Position numbers and translations under genes: made by a program. DNA of 64,000 nt from Rhizobium anhuiense (lineage in GTDB: Bacteria > Pseudomonadota > Alphaproteobacteria > Rhizobiales > Rhizobiaceae). The stretch is taken from NCBI RefSeq assembly GCF_003985145.1, contig NZ_ML133522.1, forward strand, positions 372,001 through 436,000. Reading direction: 5' to 3'. The notes under the pieces are model-generated. The model was given only the letters and a program-made list of their open reading frames with translations. It ran no database searches and was not told the origin of the DNA. Below are positions 46,071-58,783 of the stretch, piece by piece (position 1 is the stretch's first letter; each line of letters starts with the position of its first letter).

Positions 46071-46997
46071 ATGAGTCGCAAGCATGTCGCTGTCCTGATG
46101 GGCGGATTTTCCTCGGAAAGGCCGGTCAGCCTTTCCTCGGGAAAGGCTTGCGCAGAAGCCCTCGAAGCTGAAGGCTTCGACGTGACGACGATCGACGTCG
46201 CGCGCGATGTTTCCGAGAAACTCGCCGCGCTGAAGCCCGATGTCGTCTTCAATGCGCTTCATGGCCCGTTCGGCGAGGACGGCACCATCCAGGGCATCCT
46301 CGAATATCTGGAAATTCCCTATACGCATTCCGGCGTGCTTGCCTCGGCGCTGGCGATGGACAAGGACAAGGCGAAGCTTGTTGCAGCCGCCGCCGGCATT
46401 CCGGTCGCCGAATCGCAGGTGGTCAATCGTTTCGCCTTCCCCGCGACGCACCCGATGAAGCCGCCCTATGTGGTGAAGCCGGTCCGCGAGGGCTCGAGCT
46501 TCGGCGTCGTCATCGTCACCGAAGACCAAGCGCATCCGCCGCAGGTCGTCAACTCCCCCGAGTGGCGTTACGGCGAGGAAGTACTCGTCGAGCGCTATGT
46601 CTACGGCCGCGAGCTCACCTGTGGTGTCATGGGCGAAACGCCGCTCGGTGTCACGGAAGTGGTGCCGCAGGGACACAATTTTTATGATTACGACTCCAAG
46701 TACGCGGCGGGCGGTTCAAAACACGTCATCCCTGCGAAAATTTCACCGAATATTTACCAAAAAATACAAACATTGGCCCTAAGGGCGCATCAGGCAATCG
46801 GTTGTCGCGGCGTCAGTCGGTCCGACTTTCGTTACGACGATCGTTTCTCCGAAGACGGCGAAATTATCTGGCTGGAGGTCAATACCCAGCCAGGCATGAC
46901 TCCAACTTCGCTCGTGCCCGAAATGGCCGGTCATGCCGGCTATTCCTTTGGTCAGTTTCTCCGGTGGATGGTGGAGGACGCGTCTTGTTTGCGTTGA
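46071..46997 (+). CDS. ddl: D-alanine--D-alanine ligase
   Basis: A 308-residue ATP-grasp ligase making D-Ala-D-Ala for Mur[20 protein letters not shown] is the N-terminal signature; [26 protein letters not shown], and [18 protein letters not shown] (metal ligands and serine loop) follow. The start MSRKHVAV at 46071 fits family N-termini. Its last 13 bases overlap the ftsQ frame. It restarts the dcw order after the 3.3-kb interruption. Confidence 0.97.
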   Translation: MSRKHVAVLMGGFSSERPVSLSSGKACAEALEAEGFDVTTIDVARDVSEKLAALKPDVVFNALHGPFGEDGTIQGILEYLEIPYTHSGVLASALAMDKDKAKLVAAAAGIPVAESQVVNRFAFPATHPMKPPYVVKPVREGSSFGVVIVTEDQAHPPQVVNSPEWRYGEEVLVERYVYGRELTCGVMGETPLGVTEVVPQGHNFYDYDSKYAAGGSKHVIPAKISPNIYQKIQTLALRAHQAIGCRGVSRSDFRYDDRFSEDGEIIWLEVNTQPGMTPTSLVPEMAGHAGYSFGQFLRWMVEDASCLR

Positions 46998-47917
46998 CGG
47001 TCAAGAGGTTAGGGCGTCCCAGCCATCATGCCGTGCTTCCGATGATGGAAGCCGAAGAGCGGTTCGTGCTGCCGCGCCCGCTGCGCCGGGTCACGCGCTT
47101 CCTGATCAGCCTCTGCAGCGGCCGCATCTACATTCCAGCCCATACCGGCACGGTCTCGGCGCTGGCTTTCCTGGCTGCGACAGGGCTTTACGGCATGTCG
47201 CTCGGCGGCCACACCGAAGCCGTCGCCCAGGCGACAACGACGGCGGCAGGCTTTGCGATCGAGGACGTGAAGGTCTCCGGCAATTCGGAGACGTCCGAAA
47301 TCGAGATCCTGCAGCTGATCGGCCTCGACGGCACGACCTCGCTGGTCGCTCTCGACGTCGATGCCGCCCGCCGGAAAATCGCGCATCTTCCCTGGGTCGA
47401 AAATGTCGAGGTTCGCAAGATCTATCCGAAGACGATCGAAGTGAAGCTCAAGGAGCGCCAGGCCTATGCGATCTGGCAGCACGGGCAGGAGCTTTCCCTG
47501 ATCGAGAAGAACGGCAGCGTCATTGCGCCGCTGCGCGACAACAAGTTTTCGGCGCTACCGCTGGTCGTCGGCCGCGATGCGGAAACGGCGGCGGCATCAC
47601 TCGACGACGCCTTCTCGAAATGGCCCGACGTGAAGGCCCGCGTGAAGGCCTACGTCTGGATATCCGGCCGTCGCTGGGACCTGCATATGGACAACGGCGT
47701 CGTCGTCAAGCTGCCGGAAGACGGTATCGACCAGGCACTGGCGACGCTTTCGACGTTCGACAAGGAGCATCAGCTGCTCGAGCGGGACATCGCTGCGGTC
47801 GATCTGAGATTGCCTGACAGAACCGCGATCCAGCTGACGCCGGAAGCGGCGGTTCGCCGGCAGGCGGTTGTGACGGAGCGTACGAAAGAATTGAAGAAGG
47901 CGGGGCAGAATATATGA
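46985..47917 (+). CDS. ftsQ: Cell division protein FtsQ
   Basis: A 310-residue bitopic protein with a cytoplasmic N-terminus, one helix ([17 protein letters not shown]), a POTRA domain ([21 protein letters not shown]...[23 protein letters not shown]) and the FtsQ/DivIB domain. It recruits FtsL/FtsB and FtsI. The start is TTG at 46985: GGAGGA at 46973-46978 is ideally placed 6 nt upstream, and no ATG gives a sensible N-terminus. The frame therefore begins inside the end of ddl. Confidence 0.93.
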   Translation: MFALTVKRLGRPSHHAVLPMMEAEERFVLPRPLRRVTRFLISLCSGRIYIPAHTGTVSALAFLAATGLYGMSLGGHTEAVAQATTTAAGFAIEDVKVSGNSETSEIEILQLIGLDGTTSLVALDVDAARRKIAHLPWVENVEVRKIYPKTIEVKLKERQAYAIWQHGQELSLIEKNGSVIAPLRDNKFSALPLVVGRDAETAAASLDDAFSKWPDVKARVKAYVWISGRRWDLHMDNGVVVKLPEDGIDQALATLSTFDKEHQLLERDIAAVDLRLPDRTAIQLTPEAAVRRQAVVTERTKELKKAGQNI

Positions 47918-49245
47918 GCTTGTTCGGTTCGTCCCATTTCGGATTGCCGCGCCTGAAGCCGCTTTCGTCGAAGCGGTCGCATATCGTTTCGGTGCTCGAC
48001 ATCGGCTCGACCAAGGTCGTCTGCATGATCGGCCGGCTGACGCCGCGCGAGGAAAGCCAGATCCTGCCGGGCCGCACCCATAATATCGAGATCATCGGCA
48101 TCGGTCATCAGCGTTCCCGCGGCATCAAGACCGGCGTCATCGCCGATCTCGACGCGCTGGAAGGCGTCATCCGTCTTGCCGTCGACGCGGCCGAGCGCAT
48201 GGCGGGGCTGACCGTCGAGAGCCTGATCGTCAATCTGACGGCCGGCCGCCTCGGCAGCGATATCTACACCGCGACCATCGATCTCGGCGGTCAGGAAGTC
48301 GAACTCAACGATCTGAAGAAGGTGCTGTCGGCCGCCTGCCAGCAGTCGCTGCGTCAGGACCGTTCGGTGCTGCATTCGCTGGCGACCGGCTTCTCGCTCG
48401 ACGGCGAGCGCGGCATCCGCGATCCGCTGGCGATGTACGGCGACGCGCTCGGTGTCGACATGCATGTCGTCACGGCGGAGCGCTCGGCGCTGAAGAACCT
48501 CGAACTCAGCGTCAACCGCGCGCATCTGTCGGTCGAGGGCATCGTTGCGACGCCCTATGCATCCGGCCTTGCGGCTCTCGTCGACGACGAGGTCGAGCTC
48601 GGCTGCGCGGCGATCGACATGGGCGGCGGCACGACGACGATCTCGGTTTTTGCCGAAGGCAAGCTCGTTCATACGGATGCCGTCGGCCTCGGCGGCCATC
48701 ACGTGACCACGGATCTCGCGCGCGGCCTTTCGACCCGCATCGAGGATGCCGAGCGGCTGAAGGTCGTGCATGCCACGGCCCTCTCGAATTCTTCCGACGA
48801 GCGAGAGCTGATCTCGATCCCGCCGATCGGCGAGGACGATCGCGACCAGCCGTCGCAGGTGCCGCGGGCGCTGGTTTCGCGCATCGTATCGGCCCGAATC
48901 GAGGAGACGATGGAACTGATTCGCGACCGTATCCAGCGCTCCGGCTTCAGCCCGATCGTCGGCAAACGCGTCGTGCTGACGGGCGGGGCGAGCCAGCTGA
49001 CCGGTCTTGCCGATGTGGCGCGGCGCATCCTTGCCCGCAACGTCCGCATCGGCCGCCCGATGGGCGTCTCGGGGCTGCCGACGGCGGCCAAGGGCCCGGC
49101 CTTTTCGACGGCCGTCGGCCTGATGATCTATCCGCAGGTCGCGGACATGGAGACACATGCGTCACAGAGCGGTCTGCTCATGTCGCTTGGGGGAAATAAC
49201 AGCCGGATAGCCCGTATGGGCCAGTGGCTGAAGGAAAGCTTCTGA
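47914..49245 (+). CDS. ftsA: Cell division protein FtsA
   Basis: A 443-residue actin-like ATPase that tethers FtsZ to the membrane. SVLDIGSTKVVCMIGRL is the phosphate-1 motif, CAAIDMGGGTTTISVF phosphate-2 and VVLTGGASQLTGL the adenosine motif. The C-terminal GQWLKESF end has the amphipathic membrane-targeting character seen in FtsA. It overlaps ftsQ by ATGA; ftsZ follows after 55 nt. Confidence 0.97.
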   Translation: MSLFGSSHFGLPRLKPLSSKRSHIVSVLDIGSTKVVCMIGRLTPREESQILPGRTHNIEIIGIGHQRSRGIKTGVIADLDALEGVIRLAVDAAERMAGLTVESLIVNLTAGRLGSDIYTATIDLGGQEVELNDLKKVLSAACQQSLRQDRSVLHSLATGFSLDGERGIRDPLAMYGDALGVDMHVVTAERSALKNLELSVNRAHLSVEGIVATPYASGLAALVDDEVELGCAAIDMGGGTTTISVFAEGKLVHTDAVGLGGHHVTTDLARGLSTRIEDAERLKVVHATALSNSSDERELISIPPIGEDDRDQPSQVPRALVSRIVSARIEETMELIRDRIQRSGFSPIVGKRVVLTGGASQLTGLADVARRILARNVRIGRPMGVSGLPTAAKGPAFSTAVGLMIYPQVADMETHASQSGLLMSLGGNNSRIARMGQWLKESF

Positions 49246-49300
49246 AATTGAGTAATTGGCCGGCGTGGCGATGCGGCCAGAGAGAGAAGGAACAGGTACC

Positions 49301-51019
49301 ATGACCATCAAGCTGCAAAAGCCTGACATCACAGAGCTGAAGCCGCGCATCACCGTGTTCGGCGTTGGCGGCGGTGGCGGCAATGCCGTCAACAACATGA
49401 TCACCGCCGGCCTCCAGGGCGTCGACTTCGTCGTCGCCAACACGGATGCGCAGGCGCTGACGATGACGAAGGCCGAGCGCATCATCCAGCTCGGCGTCAA
49501 CGTCACCGAAGGCCTCGGCGCCGGCTCGCAGCCGGAAGTCGGCCGCGCGGCTGCCGAGGAGTGCATCGATGAGATCGTCGATCACCTGAACGGCACGCAT
49601 ATGTGCTTCGTCACCGCCGGCATGGGCGGCGGCACCGGCACGGGTGCGGCTCCCGTCGTCGCGCAGGCAGCCCGCAACAAGGGCATCCTGACGGTCGGCG
49701 TCGTCACCAAGCCGTTCCATTTCGAAGGCGGGCGCCGCATGCGTCTGGCTGAGATGGGCATTCAGGAACTGCAGAAGTCTGTCGATACGCTGATCGTCAT
49801 TCCGAACCAGAACCTCTTCCGCATTGCCAACGACAAGACGACCTTTGCCGATGCCTTCGCCATGGCCGACCAGGTTCTCTATTCCGGCGTTGCCTGCATC
49901 ACCGACCTGATGGTGAAGGAAGGCCTCATCAACCTCGACTTCGCCGACGTCCGCTCGGTGATGCGCGAGATGGGCCGCGCGATGATGGGCACCGGCGAAG
50001 CCTCCGGCTCCGGCCGCGCTCTCCAGGCCGCAGAGGCTGCAATCGCCAATCCGCTGCTCGACGAAACCTCGATGAAGGGCGCTCAAGGGCTGCTGATCTC
50101 CATCACCGGCGGTCGCGACCTCACCCTCTTCGAAGTCGACGAAGCCGCGACCCGCATCCGCGAGGAAGTCGATCCGGACGCCAACATCATCCTCGGCGCC
50201 ACCTTCGACGAATCGCTCGAAGGCATCATCCGCGTCTCGGTCGTCGCAACCGGCATCGACCGGGCGATGAACGAAGCCGCCGAGCGGAACCTCCAGCCGG
50301 CAGCAAGGCCCGCTATCCGTCCCTCCGCGGCTGTTGCTCCGGCAGCGGCCGCAGTTCAGCCTGCCCCCGTGATGCAGGCACCGAAGGCCATGGATCCGAT
50401 CGCGCAGACCATCCGCGAAGCCGAGATGGAACGCGAGCTCGAAATTCCGGCCCCGCGTGCTGCCGCACCGCTGCAGCAGCCGGCTCCACAGCAGGAAACC
50501 TTCCGTCCGCAGAGCAAGATCTTCGCGCCTGCGCCGGAAGCTCCGGCAATGCGTCCTGCCCCTGTGCAGCAGCAGGCTCCGGCACCCGTCATGAGCCAGC
50601 CGGTGATAAGCCAGCCGGTTCAGCAGCAGCCGGTCCGGCAGGAGCCGATCATCCGCCAGGCGCCCGAACCGGTGCGCATGCCGAAGGTCGAGGATTTCCC
50701 GCCGGTCGTCCAGGCCGAACTCGACCACCGCACGCAGCCGGCCTCCGCGCATGCGGCGGAAGAGCGCGGTCCGATGGGCCTGCTCAAGCGAATCACCAAT
50801 TCGCTTGGCCGCCGTGACGACGACGCCGTTGCCGCCGACATGACCGCCGCACCGCCGGCTGCTTCGCAGCAGCGCCGTCCGCTGTCGCCGGAGGCGAGCC
50901 TCTACGCACCGCGTCGCGGCAACCTCGACGACCAGGGCCGCGCGGTTCCGCAGGCCCGGATGATGCAGGAAGACGACCAGCTGGAAATCCCGGCATTCCT
51001 GCGTCGCCAGTCGAACTGA
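49301..51019 (+). CDS. ftsZ: Cell division protein FtsZ (long form)
   Basis: A 572-residue tubulin-like GTPase. The N-terminal core (to about residue 320) has [34 protein letters not shown] (tubulin signature) and NLDFADV. A Gln/Pro/Ala-rich linker of about 230 residues follows, much longer than in E. coli, as in other Rhizobiales. The tail [15 protein letters not shown] contains the conserved peptide that binds FtsA. The start MTIKLQKPD at 49301 is set by AAGGAACAGG. A hairpin follows the gene. Confidence 0.98.
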   Translation: MTIKLQKPDITELKPRITVFGVGGGGGNAVNNMITAGLQGVDFVVANTDAQALTMTKAERIIQLGVNVTEGLGAGSQPEVGRAAAEECIDEIVDHLNGTHMCFVTAGMGGGTGTGAAPVVAQAARNKGILTVGVVTKPFHFEGGRRMRLAEMGIQELQKSVDTLIVIPNQNLFRIANDKTTFADAFAMADQVLYSGVACITDLMVKEGLINLDFADVRSVMREMGRAMMGTGEASGSGRALQAAEAAIANPLLDETSMKGAQGLLISITGGRDLTLFEVDEAATRIREEVDPDANIILGATFDESLEGIIRVSVVATGIDRAMNEAAERNLQPAARPAIRPSAAVAPAAAAVQPAPVMQAPKAMDPIAQTIREAEMERELEIPAPRAAAPLQQPAPQQETFRPQSKIFAPAPEAPAMRPAPVQQQAPAPVMSQPVISQPVQQQPVRQEPIIRQAPEPVRMPKVEDFPPVVQAELDHRTQPASAHAAEERGPMGLLKRITNSLGRRDDDAVAADMTAAPPAASQQRRPLSPEASLYAPRRGNLDDQGRAVPQARMMQEDDQLEIPAFLRRQSN

Positions 51020-51040
51020 TACCGTGCTTCGGCACCGTTC

Positions 51041-51076
51041 ATGCCCGGGATCAAGGTCCCGGGCATTGCCGTTTTT
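51041..51076 (+). terminator. Probable terminator after ftsZ
   Basis: ATGCCCGGGA (51041-51050) pairs perfectly with TCCCGGGCAT (51057-51066) around a TCAAGG loop. Five T occur five bases further on, so termination may be partial. lpxC has its own 200-bp upstream region. Confidence 0.7.
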
Positions 51077-51281
51077 CTGGCTGCGATTCGCAAGTGATTT
51101 CAATTGCGTGACTTCGTAACAAAGCGAAAGAAACAGTGATTTGGATTGGAGCGCCGGCGCACGTAAGTATGGTGCAATGAAACTGCCCTAGGAGACCTTT
51201 CGACAGGCTCCTGCTGCAGAATGAACGATGACCGTGCCGATCGGACAGGCCGCCGGTACGGAAGAATAAAAGGCAGAATTT

Positions 51282-52238
51282 ATGGCAATTGGCTTGCTGG
51301 GTTTTCAAACGACGGTATCGCGTCCCGTAACGCTTTCGGGCATCGGAGTGCATTCGGGCGCTGATGTCTCGATCACCCTGAACCCGGCCGAATCGGGCAC
51401 CGGCGTCGTTTTCCAGCGCCTGCATGACAATGGCGACATCACCGAACTCAAGGCCGTCTCCTCGCAGGTCGGCAATACCGACCTCTGCACCGTGCTCGGC
51501 TTCTCGCCCGCCCATTCGGTGGCGACGATCGAGCATGTCATGGCCGCCATCTATGCGCTCGGCCTCGACAATGTGGTGATCGAGGTGCAGGGCTCCGAAA
51601 TGCCGATCATGGATGGCAGCTCGCTGCCCTTCGTCGAGGCAATCGAGCAGGTCGGTCTCGTCTCGCTCGGCGTCAAGCGCCGCTATATCCGTATCACCAA
51701 GCCGGTCAGAATCGAGCATGGCGGCTCCTGGAGCGAATTCCGTCCCTATGACGGGACGCGCTTCGAAGTCGAAATCGATTTCGAGTGCCCGCTGATCGGC
51801 CGGCAGAAGTGGGCCGGCGACATGAACGCCGCCGTCTTCAAGGCAGAGCTTTCCCGCGCCCGCACCTTCGGTTTCATGCGCGATGTCGAGCGTCTCTGGG
51901 CGTCGGGCCACGCACTCGGCTCCTCGCTTGAAAATTCCGTCGTCATCTCGGACGACAACACCGTCATCAACGTCGAAGGGCTGCGTTACGCCAAGGACGA
52001 ATTCGTTCGCCACAAGACGCTCGATGCCGTCGGCGATCTGTCGCTTGCCGGCGCCCAGTTCATCGGCTGCTACCGTTCCTATCGCGGCGGTCACAAGATG
52101 AACGCCAATGCGCTGAAGGCGCTGCTCGCCGACCCCTCCGCCTACGAGGTCGTGGAGACGTCGACGCCGCGCCAGCGCGTCGCTGCCCGCGAATTGATCG
52201 CAGTTAGCGCTTCGGAATTCGCTCCCTGGTCGGCATGA
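51282..52238 (+). CDS. lpxC: UDP-3-O-acyl-N-acetylglucosamine deacetylase
   Basis: A 318-residue zinc amidase, the committed step of lipid A synthesis. Visible blocks: TVSRPVTLSGIGVHSGADV, TIEHVMAAIYALGLDN (first zinc His), PIMDGSSLPFVEAI, ARTFGFMRDVE, and FVRHKTLDAVGDL (second His and Asp). It follows ftsZ as in many proteobacteria. A strong terminator lies 25 nt after its stop. Confidence 0.98.
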   Translation: MAIGLLGFQTTVSRPVTLSGIGVHSGADVSITLNPAESGTGVVFQRLHDNGDITELKAVSSQVGNTDLCTVLGFSPAHSVATIEHVMAAIYALGLDNVVIEVQGSEMPIMDGSSLPFVEAIEQVGLVSLGVKRRYIRITKPVRIEHGGSWSEFRPYDGTRFEVEIDFECPLIGRQKWAGDMNAAVFKAELSRARTFGFMRDVERLWASGHALGSSLENSVVISDDNTVINVEGLRYAKDEFVRHKTLDAVGDLSLAGAQFIGCYRSYRGGHKMNANALKALLADPSAYEVVETSTPRQRVAARELIAVSASEFAPWSA

Positions 52239-52263
52239 CCTCCAGCACATTCTCAAGACCAGG

Positions 52264-52291
52264 CCGCCTCTTTCCCGGAGGCGGTTTTTTT
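52264..52291 (+). terminator. Rho-independent terminator after lpxC
   Basis: CCGCCTC (52264-52270) pairs with GAGGCGG (52278-52284), loop of seven, followed by seven T. Confidence 0.93.
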
Positions 52292-52519
52292 ATATCCGCC
52301 GCGTCGTCGGCAATAGGCAGATGCATGACTGCCACAGGTCGGGAAGAAGATGAAAAGCCCGGTCATTCTGCGGCGGCTGCCACAAAAATGCGTTAATGCC
52401 TTATCATTGCGTTGCTCTTGATGCACATTTGTGGCTAGAAACGCCAGCGAGGCGTGGCTGCCGTGGAGCGAGCGGCGGCAGTGGGGTTCTTTCGAATGGG
52501 TTATGCAGGATCTGAAGGT

Positions 52520-53365
52520 ATGATGAAGACAGCGCGTGCTTTGTTCGCATCGCTTCTGGTGCTCAGCGCAGGCGCCGCGATCTCCGGTTGCCAGTCGGAC
52601 CCTGATATCGACATCACCAAGCTCGGCCTCGAAACCGATCCGCCGGATGTGCTCTACACCCAGGGCCTTGCCAATATGAAGGCCGGCAACATGGCCGAAG
52701 CGGCGCGCAAGTTCGACGCGATCGACCGCGAGAACCCGTTCTCCGAATGGGCGCGCAAGGCGCTTGTGATGAGCACCTTCGTCAAATACCGCCAGGGGCG
52801 TCTGGACGATGCGCTTGCTTCGGGCAACCGCTACATGTCGCAATATCCGAAGTCCCAGGATGCCGCCTATGTGCAGTATCTCATCGGTCTCACCTATTCC
52901 AAACAGATCGTCGACGTGACGCAGGATCAGCGCGCCTCGGCCAAGACGATCGAGGCGATGCAGGCTGTCATCGACAACTATCCGAACTCCGAATATGTCG
53001 ACGACGCGCAGGCGAAGATCCGCTTCGCGCGCGACCAGCTCGCCGGCAAGGAAATGCAGATCGGCCGCTACTACATGGAGCGGAAGGAATATCTCGCCGC
53101 GATCTCACGCTTCCGCATCGTCGTCGAGAAATATCCGAACACCAACCAGATCGAAGAGGCCCTAGCGCGTCTCGTCGAAGCTTATTACGCCATGGGCATC
53201 GTCGACGAGGCGCAGACGGCGGCTGCCGTTCTGGGTCACAATTATCCCGACAGCCAGTGGTACGCCGATTCCTACAAGCTGCTGCAGACCGGTGGTGCCG
53301 AGCCGCGTGAGAACAAGGGCTCGTGGATCGCTGCGGCAGGCAAGAAACTTCTTCTCGGTTCCTGA
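52520..53365 (+). CDS. bamD: Outer membrane protein assembly factor BamD
   Basis: A 281-residue lipoprotein (lipobox ISGC, Cys24) with five TPR-like repeats (for example PDVLYTQGLANMKAGNMAEAARKFDAI and EYLAAISRFRIVVEKYPNTNQIEEAL). BamD is the essential lipoprotein of the BAM complex that inserts outer-membrane proteins. The double ATG at 52520/52523 leaves a one-residue uncertainty. recN starts 5 nt after its stop, so the two share a transcript. Confidence 0.95.
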   Translation: MMKTARALFASLLVLSAGAAISGCQSDPDIDITKLGLETDPPDVLYTQGLANMKAGNMAEAARKFDAIDRENPFSEWARKALVMSTFVKYRQGRLDDALASGNRYMSQYPKSQDAAYVQYLIGLTYSKQIVDVTQDQRASAKTIEAMQAVIDNYPNSEYVDDAQAKIRFARDQLAGKEMQIGRYYMERKEYLAAISRFRIVVEKYPNTNQIEEALARLVEAYYAMGIVDEAQTAAAVLGHNYPDSQWYADSYKLLQTGGAEPRENKGSWIAAAGKKLLLGS

Positions 53366-53370
53366 GGCCA

Positions 53371-55044
53371 ATGCTGATCCAGCTTTCGATCCGCGATATC
53401 GTCCTGATCGAGCGGCTGGATCTTGCCTTCGAGACCGGCCTCTCCGTGCTGACGGGCGAGACCGGGGCGGGCAAATCCATCTTGCTCGACAGCCTGTCGC
53501 TGGCGCTCGGCGGGCGCGGCGACGGCGACCTGGTGCGCCATGGCGAGGACAAGGGCCAGGTGACGGCTGTGTTCGACGTCGGCATGGATCACGGCGCCCG
53601 CATGCTCTTGCGTGAAAACGGCATCGATGACGAGGGTGATCTGATCTTTCGCCGCCAGCAATCGGCGGACGGGCGCACCAAGGCCTACGTCAACGACCAA
53701 CCGGTCAGCGTGCAGCTGATGCGCCAGGCCGGTCAAATGCTGGTCGAAATCCATGGCCAGCACGACGACCGCGCTTTGGTCGACACCAATGCCCACCGCA
53801 CTCTGCTCGATGCCTTCGCCGGCCTTACCGACGAGGTTTCGGAGGTCTCCCGGCTCTATCGGCTGTGGCGCGATAGCGAGCGGACGCTGAAGAAGCACCG
53901 CGAGAAGGTGGAAAGTGCGGCGCGCGAAGCCGACTATCTGCGTTCTTCCGTCGAGGAACTCGAGAAGCTCTCGCCGCAGGATGGCGAGGAGGAAGAACTC
54001 GCCGACCGCCGGCAGAAAATGATGAAGGCCGAGCGAATCGCCGGCGATATCGCCGAGGCCTCCGAGTTCCTGAACGGCAATGCCTCGCCGGTGCCCCATA
54101 TTGCCTCGCTGGTGCGCCGGCTGGAGCGCAAGAGCCATGAGGCGCCGGGATTGCTCGAAGACACGGTGGCGCTGCTCGATGCCGCGCTCGATCAGCTTTC
54201 CAACGCGCAGATGGAAGTCGAGGCGGCGCTGCGCAAGACCGAATATGATCCGAAGGAACTGGAGCGGGTAGAGGAGCGGCTTTTTGCGCTCCGGGCCGCC
54301 TCGCGCAAATATTCCGTGCCCGTCACCGAGCTGCCTGCGCTTGCCGTCCGCATGATCGCCGACCTTGCCGATCTCGATGCGGGTGAGGAGCGGCTGGCGC
54401 GGCTCGAAGCCGAGGTCGGCCTGGCCCGGGAAAATTACGATGCCGCGGCGCGCTCGCTCTCCGACAAGCGCCATCATGGCGGTATCGCCTTGGCTGCGGC
54501 TGTCATGGCCGAGCTGCCGGCGCTGAAGCTCGAACGCGCCCGTTTCATGGTCGAGATCACCACCGATGCGCACGAGGCCCTGGCTGAAGGCATCGATGTG
54601 GTCGAGTTCCATGTCCAGACCAATCCCGGCACGCGGCCGGGCTCGATCATGAAGGTTGCCTCCGGCGGCGAACTCTCACGTTTCCTGCTGGCGCTGAAGG
54701 TGGCGCTCGCCGATCGCGGATCTGCCCCGACGCTGGTCTTCGACGAAATCGACACCGGCGTCGGCGGTGCGGTGGCCGATGCGATCGGCCAGCGGCTGAA
54801 GCGGCTGTCGGAGAGGGTGCAGGTGCTGTCGGTCACGCATGCGCCGCAGGTCGCAGCAAGGGCGGCGACGCATCTTCTGATCTCCAAGGGACCGGCTGCC
54901 GAGGGATCCGAAAAGATCGCTACGCGCGTCGCGACGATGGCGCAGAAGGACCGCACCGAGGAGATCGCCCGCATGCTGGCCGGGGCTTCGGTGACCGAAG
55001 AGGCGAGGGCGGCGGCGAAGCGGCTGCTGGCCGGCAACGGCTGA
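53371..55044 (+). CDS. recN: DNA repair protein RecN
   Basis: This 557-residue SMC-like ATPase has LTGETGAGKSILLDSLSLALGGRG (Walker A) near residue 30, a coiled-coil middle (about 150-360), and C-terminal VASGGELSRFLLALKVAL (signature) with PTLVFDEIDTGVGG (Walker B). RecN acts early in double-strand break repair. The ATG at 53371 begins the standard MLIQLSIRDIVLIE N-terminus. Confidence 0.97.
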   Translation: MLIQLSIRDIVLIERLDLAFETGLSVLTGETGAGKSILLDSLSLALGGRGDGDLVRHGEDKGQVTAVFDVGMDHGARMLLRENGIDDEGDLIFRRQQSADGRTKAYVNDQPVSVQLMRQAGQMLVEIHGQHDDRALVDTNAHRTLLDAFAGLTDEVSEVSRLYRLWRDSERTLKKHREKVESAAREADYLRSSVEELEKLSPQDGEEEELADRRQKMMKAERIAGDIAEASEFLNGNASPVPHIASLVRRLERKSHEAPGLLEDTVALLDAALDQLSNAQMEVEAALRKTEYDPKELERVEERLFALRAASRKYSVPVTELPALAVRMIADLADLDAGEERLARLEAEVGLARENYDAAARSLSDKRHHGGIALAAAVMAELPALKLERARFMVEITTDAHEALAEGIDVVEFHVQTNPGTRPGSIMKVASGGELSRFLLALKVALADRGSAPTLVFDEIDTGVGGAVADAIGQRLKRLSERVQVLSVTHAPQVAARAATHLLISKGPAAEGSEKIATRVATMAQKDRTEEIARMLAGASVTEEARAAAKRLLAGNG

Positions 55045-55135
55045 TCGCAACTCGGCTGTCGGTAAGGCCGACGGCGGTGACGAACATCTCGCTTTGCGCT
55101 ATCCGTCACATTCCGATCCGCGCCGATCTGTTGCC

Positions 55136-55672
55136 ATGCGCCTTTTCCATTTCAGCGATGATCCCGACATTGCGGTGTTCGAACCGCGCCCGGTTCGCGT
55201 ACCCTCAATCCGCCCGGCGGGCCGGGAATGGCTGAACGGTCCACTCGTTTGGGCGATCGATGGCGACCATGACTTCATGTATCTCTTTCCGCGCGACTGC
55301 CCGCGGATCCTGATCTGGGCGACACCCAGGACGCCGGAGGCCGAGCGGCGGCACTGGCTCAGGGATTGCCGGGCCGCGGCCTATGTCGAGCGTCACTGGT
55401 TGGAAAGGCTCTCGGCGGAGACGATCCATCGCTACGAGCTGCCGGCTGGAGATTTCGAGGATCTGGATGATGCCGGCATGTGGGTGGCCCGCAGACGCGT
55501 TGTTCCCACCGAGCGCACCGCCATCTCGCGGCTCGACCGCGAGTTTGCGCCGCGCGGCGTGGAGCTCAGAGTGGTCGATAGTCTTGCGCCGTTGAAGAGC
55601 CTTTGGGACACGGGCTTGCATGTCAGCGGCATCCGGCTGCGCAATGCGCGGGATTGGGAACAGGATGGGTAG
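55136..55672 (+). CDS. DUF6886-like conserved protein of unknown function
   Basis: A 178-residue soluble protein beginning MRLFHFSDDPDIAVFEPRPV, which fits the small family I know as DUF6886 (RolB/ADP-ribosyl-like N-terminus seen in conserved short proteins). WAIDGDHDFMYLFPRDCPRI is the most conserved-looking segment. No catalytic motif is recognised and no function is assigned. The start is the first ATG that gives this N-terminus; the ribosome-binding site is weak. It lies between recN and ligA on the same strand. Confidence 0.68.
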   Translation: MRLFHFSDDPDIAVFEPRPVRVPSIRPAGREWLNGPLVWAIDGDHDFMYLFPRDCPRILIWATPRTPEAERRHWLRDCRAAAYVERHWLERLSAETIHRYELPAGDFEDLDDAGMWVARRRVVPTERTAISRLDREFAPRGVELRVVDSLAPLKSLWDTGLHVSGIRLRNARDWEQDG

Positions 55673-57931
<2,259 letters not shown>

Positions 57932-57965
57932 AGGGCTGAGGGCAGGCCGCCAGCCTCCCGCTCGC

Positions 57966-58502
57966 TCATAGCCTGAGCCGTGCCATCGTATAGGCGTCGA
58001 CATATTGACCGGCGCGATATCCGAAAGCCCTTAGCAGGCCTTCCTGTTTGAAGCCGAATTTGCGGTAGAGACCGATGGCGACATCGTTGTCGGTATAGAC
58101 GGTCAGTTCCAGCCGTCTGATATCGAGCCAGTCATCGGCAGCGTCGACAAATGCGCCGAGCAGGATCCGTCCGAAGCCGCGGCCGGTGAAGTCGTCATGC
58201 ACGCCCATGCCGATGCTGGCGACGTGCTGCCTGCGGCCGGAAAGACGGTTGAGGCCGCCACTGCCGACGATCTTGCCATTTTGGGTGACGACGAGGTTGA
58301 GCGCGCCCGGTGACGGATTTTCCATGTGCTTACGAACCTCCTCGACTGCCTGGTATGGCGGCCGCAAGGTACCTGCCCGGTAGCCCGGCAGATTTATGAG
58401 ATCGGTGATCTCCTCGGCATCGGAAAGGCGGACGGCACGCACCAGGACGCCGTCCGGCAGGGGCGCTCGGCCGCGCGATTCATTCTCTTCGTTTTCGGAC
58501 AT
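57966..58502 (-). CDS. GNAT family N-acetyltransferase
   Basis: A 178-residue GNAT. The acetyl-CoA loop is GMGVHDDFTGRGFGRILLGAF (Arg/Gln-x-x-Gly-x-Gly/Ala type), and the C-terminal VYTDNDVAIGLYRKFGFKQEG fits RimI/SpeG-like acetyltransferases that modify small amines or protein N-termini. The substrate is unknown. GGAG lies 8 nt before the ATG. It converges on ligA 35 nt away. Confidence 0.88.
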   Translation of the reverse strand: MSENEENESRGRAPLPDGVLVRAVRLSDAEEITDLINLPGYRAGTLRPPYQAVEEVRKHMENPSPGALNLVVTQNGKIVGSGGLNRLSGRRQHVASIGMGVHDDFTGRGFGRILLGAFVDAADDWLDIRRLELTVYTDNDVAIGLYRKFGFKQEGLLRAFGYRAGQYVDAYTMARLRL

Positions 58503-58783
58503 TCATGCTCTCCATCGGTTTTACGAGGAGAGCCGGTTTCCGAAAACCCTGCTCGCCTCGGCAGGGTTTCGGGATGATCGGATCGCTGCTAACGCGCCAT
58601 CGCTCCCGCGTACCCTTCCAGGGTCGTGGTGTGATGAATAAGCGTTGCCATGGTCACGAAGCCGATCATGGCAGGTAGGTTTCGATATGCGGGTTAAAAA
58701 GTCAACCATGCGTCGTGCCGAATTTGCGCGGTGGGAAGCGGGGCGGTATTCCTGTGCCTGGAGAAACGATTCGGGTTGCTGCA

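Noticed and set aside
58541..58571. Imperfect hairpin upstream of the GNAT gene
   Set aside because: One bulge, no T-run and no clear gene end on the correct side.
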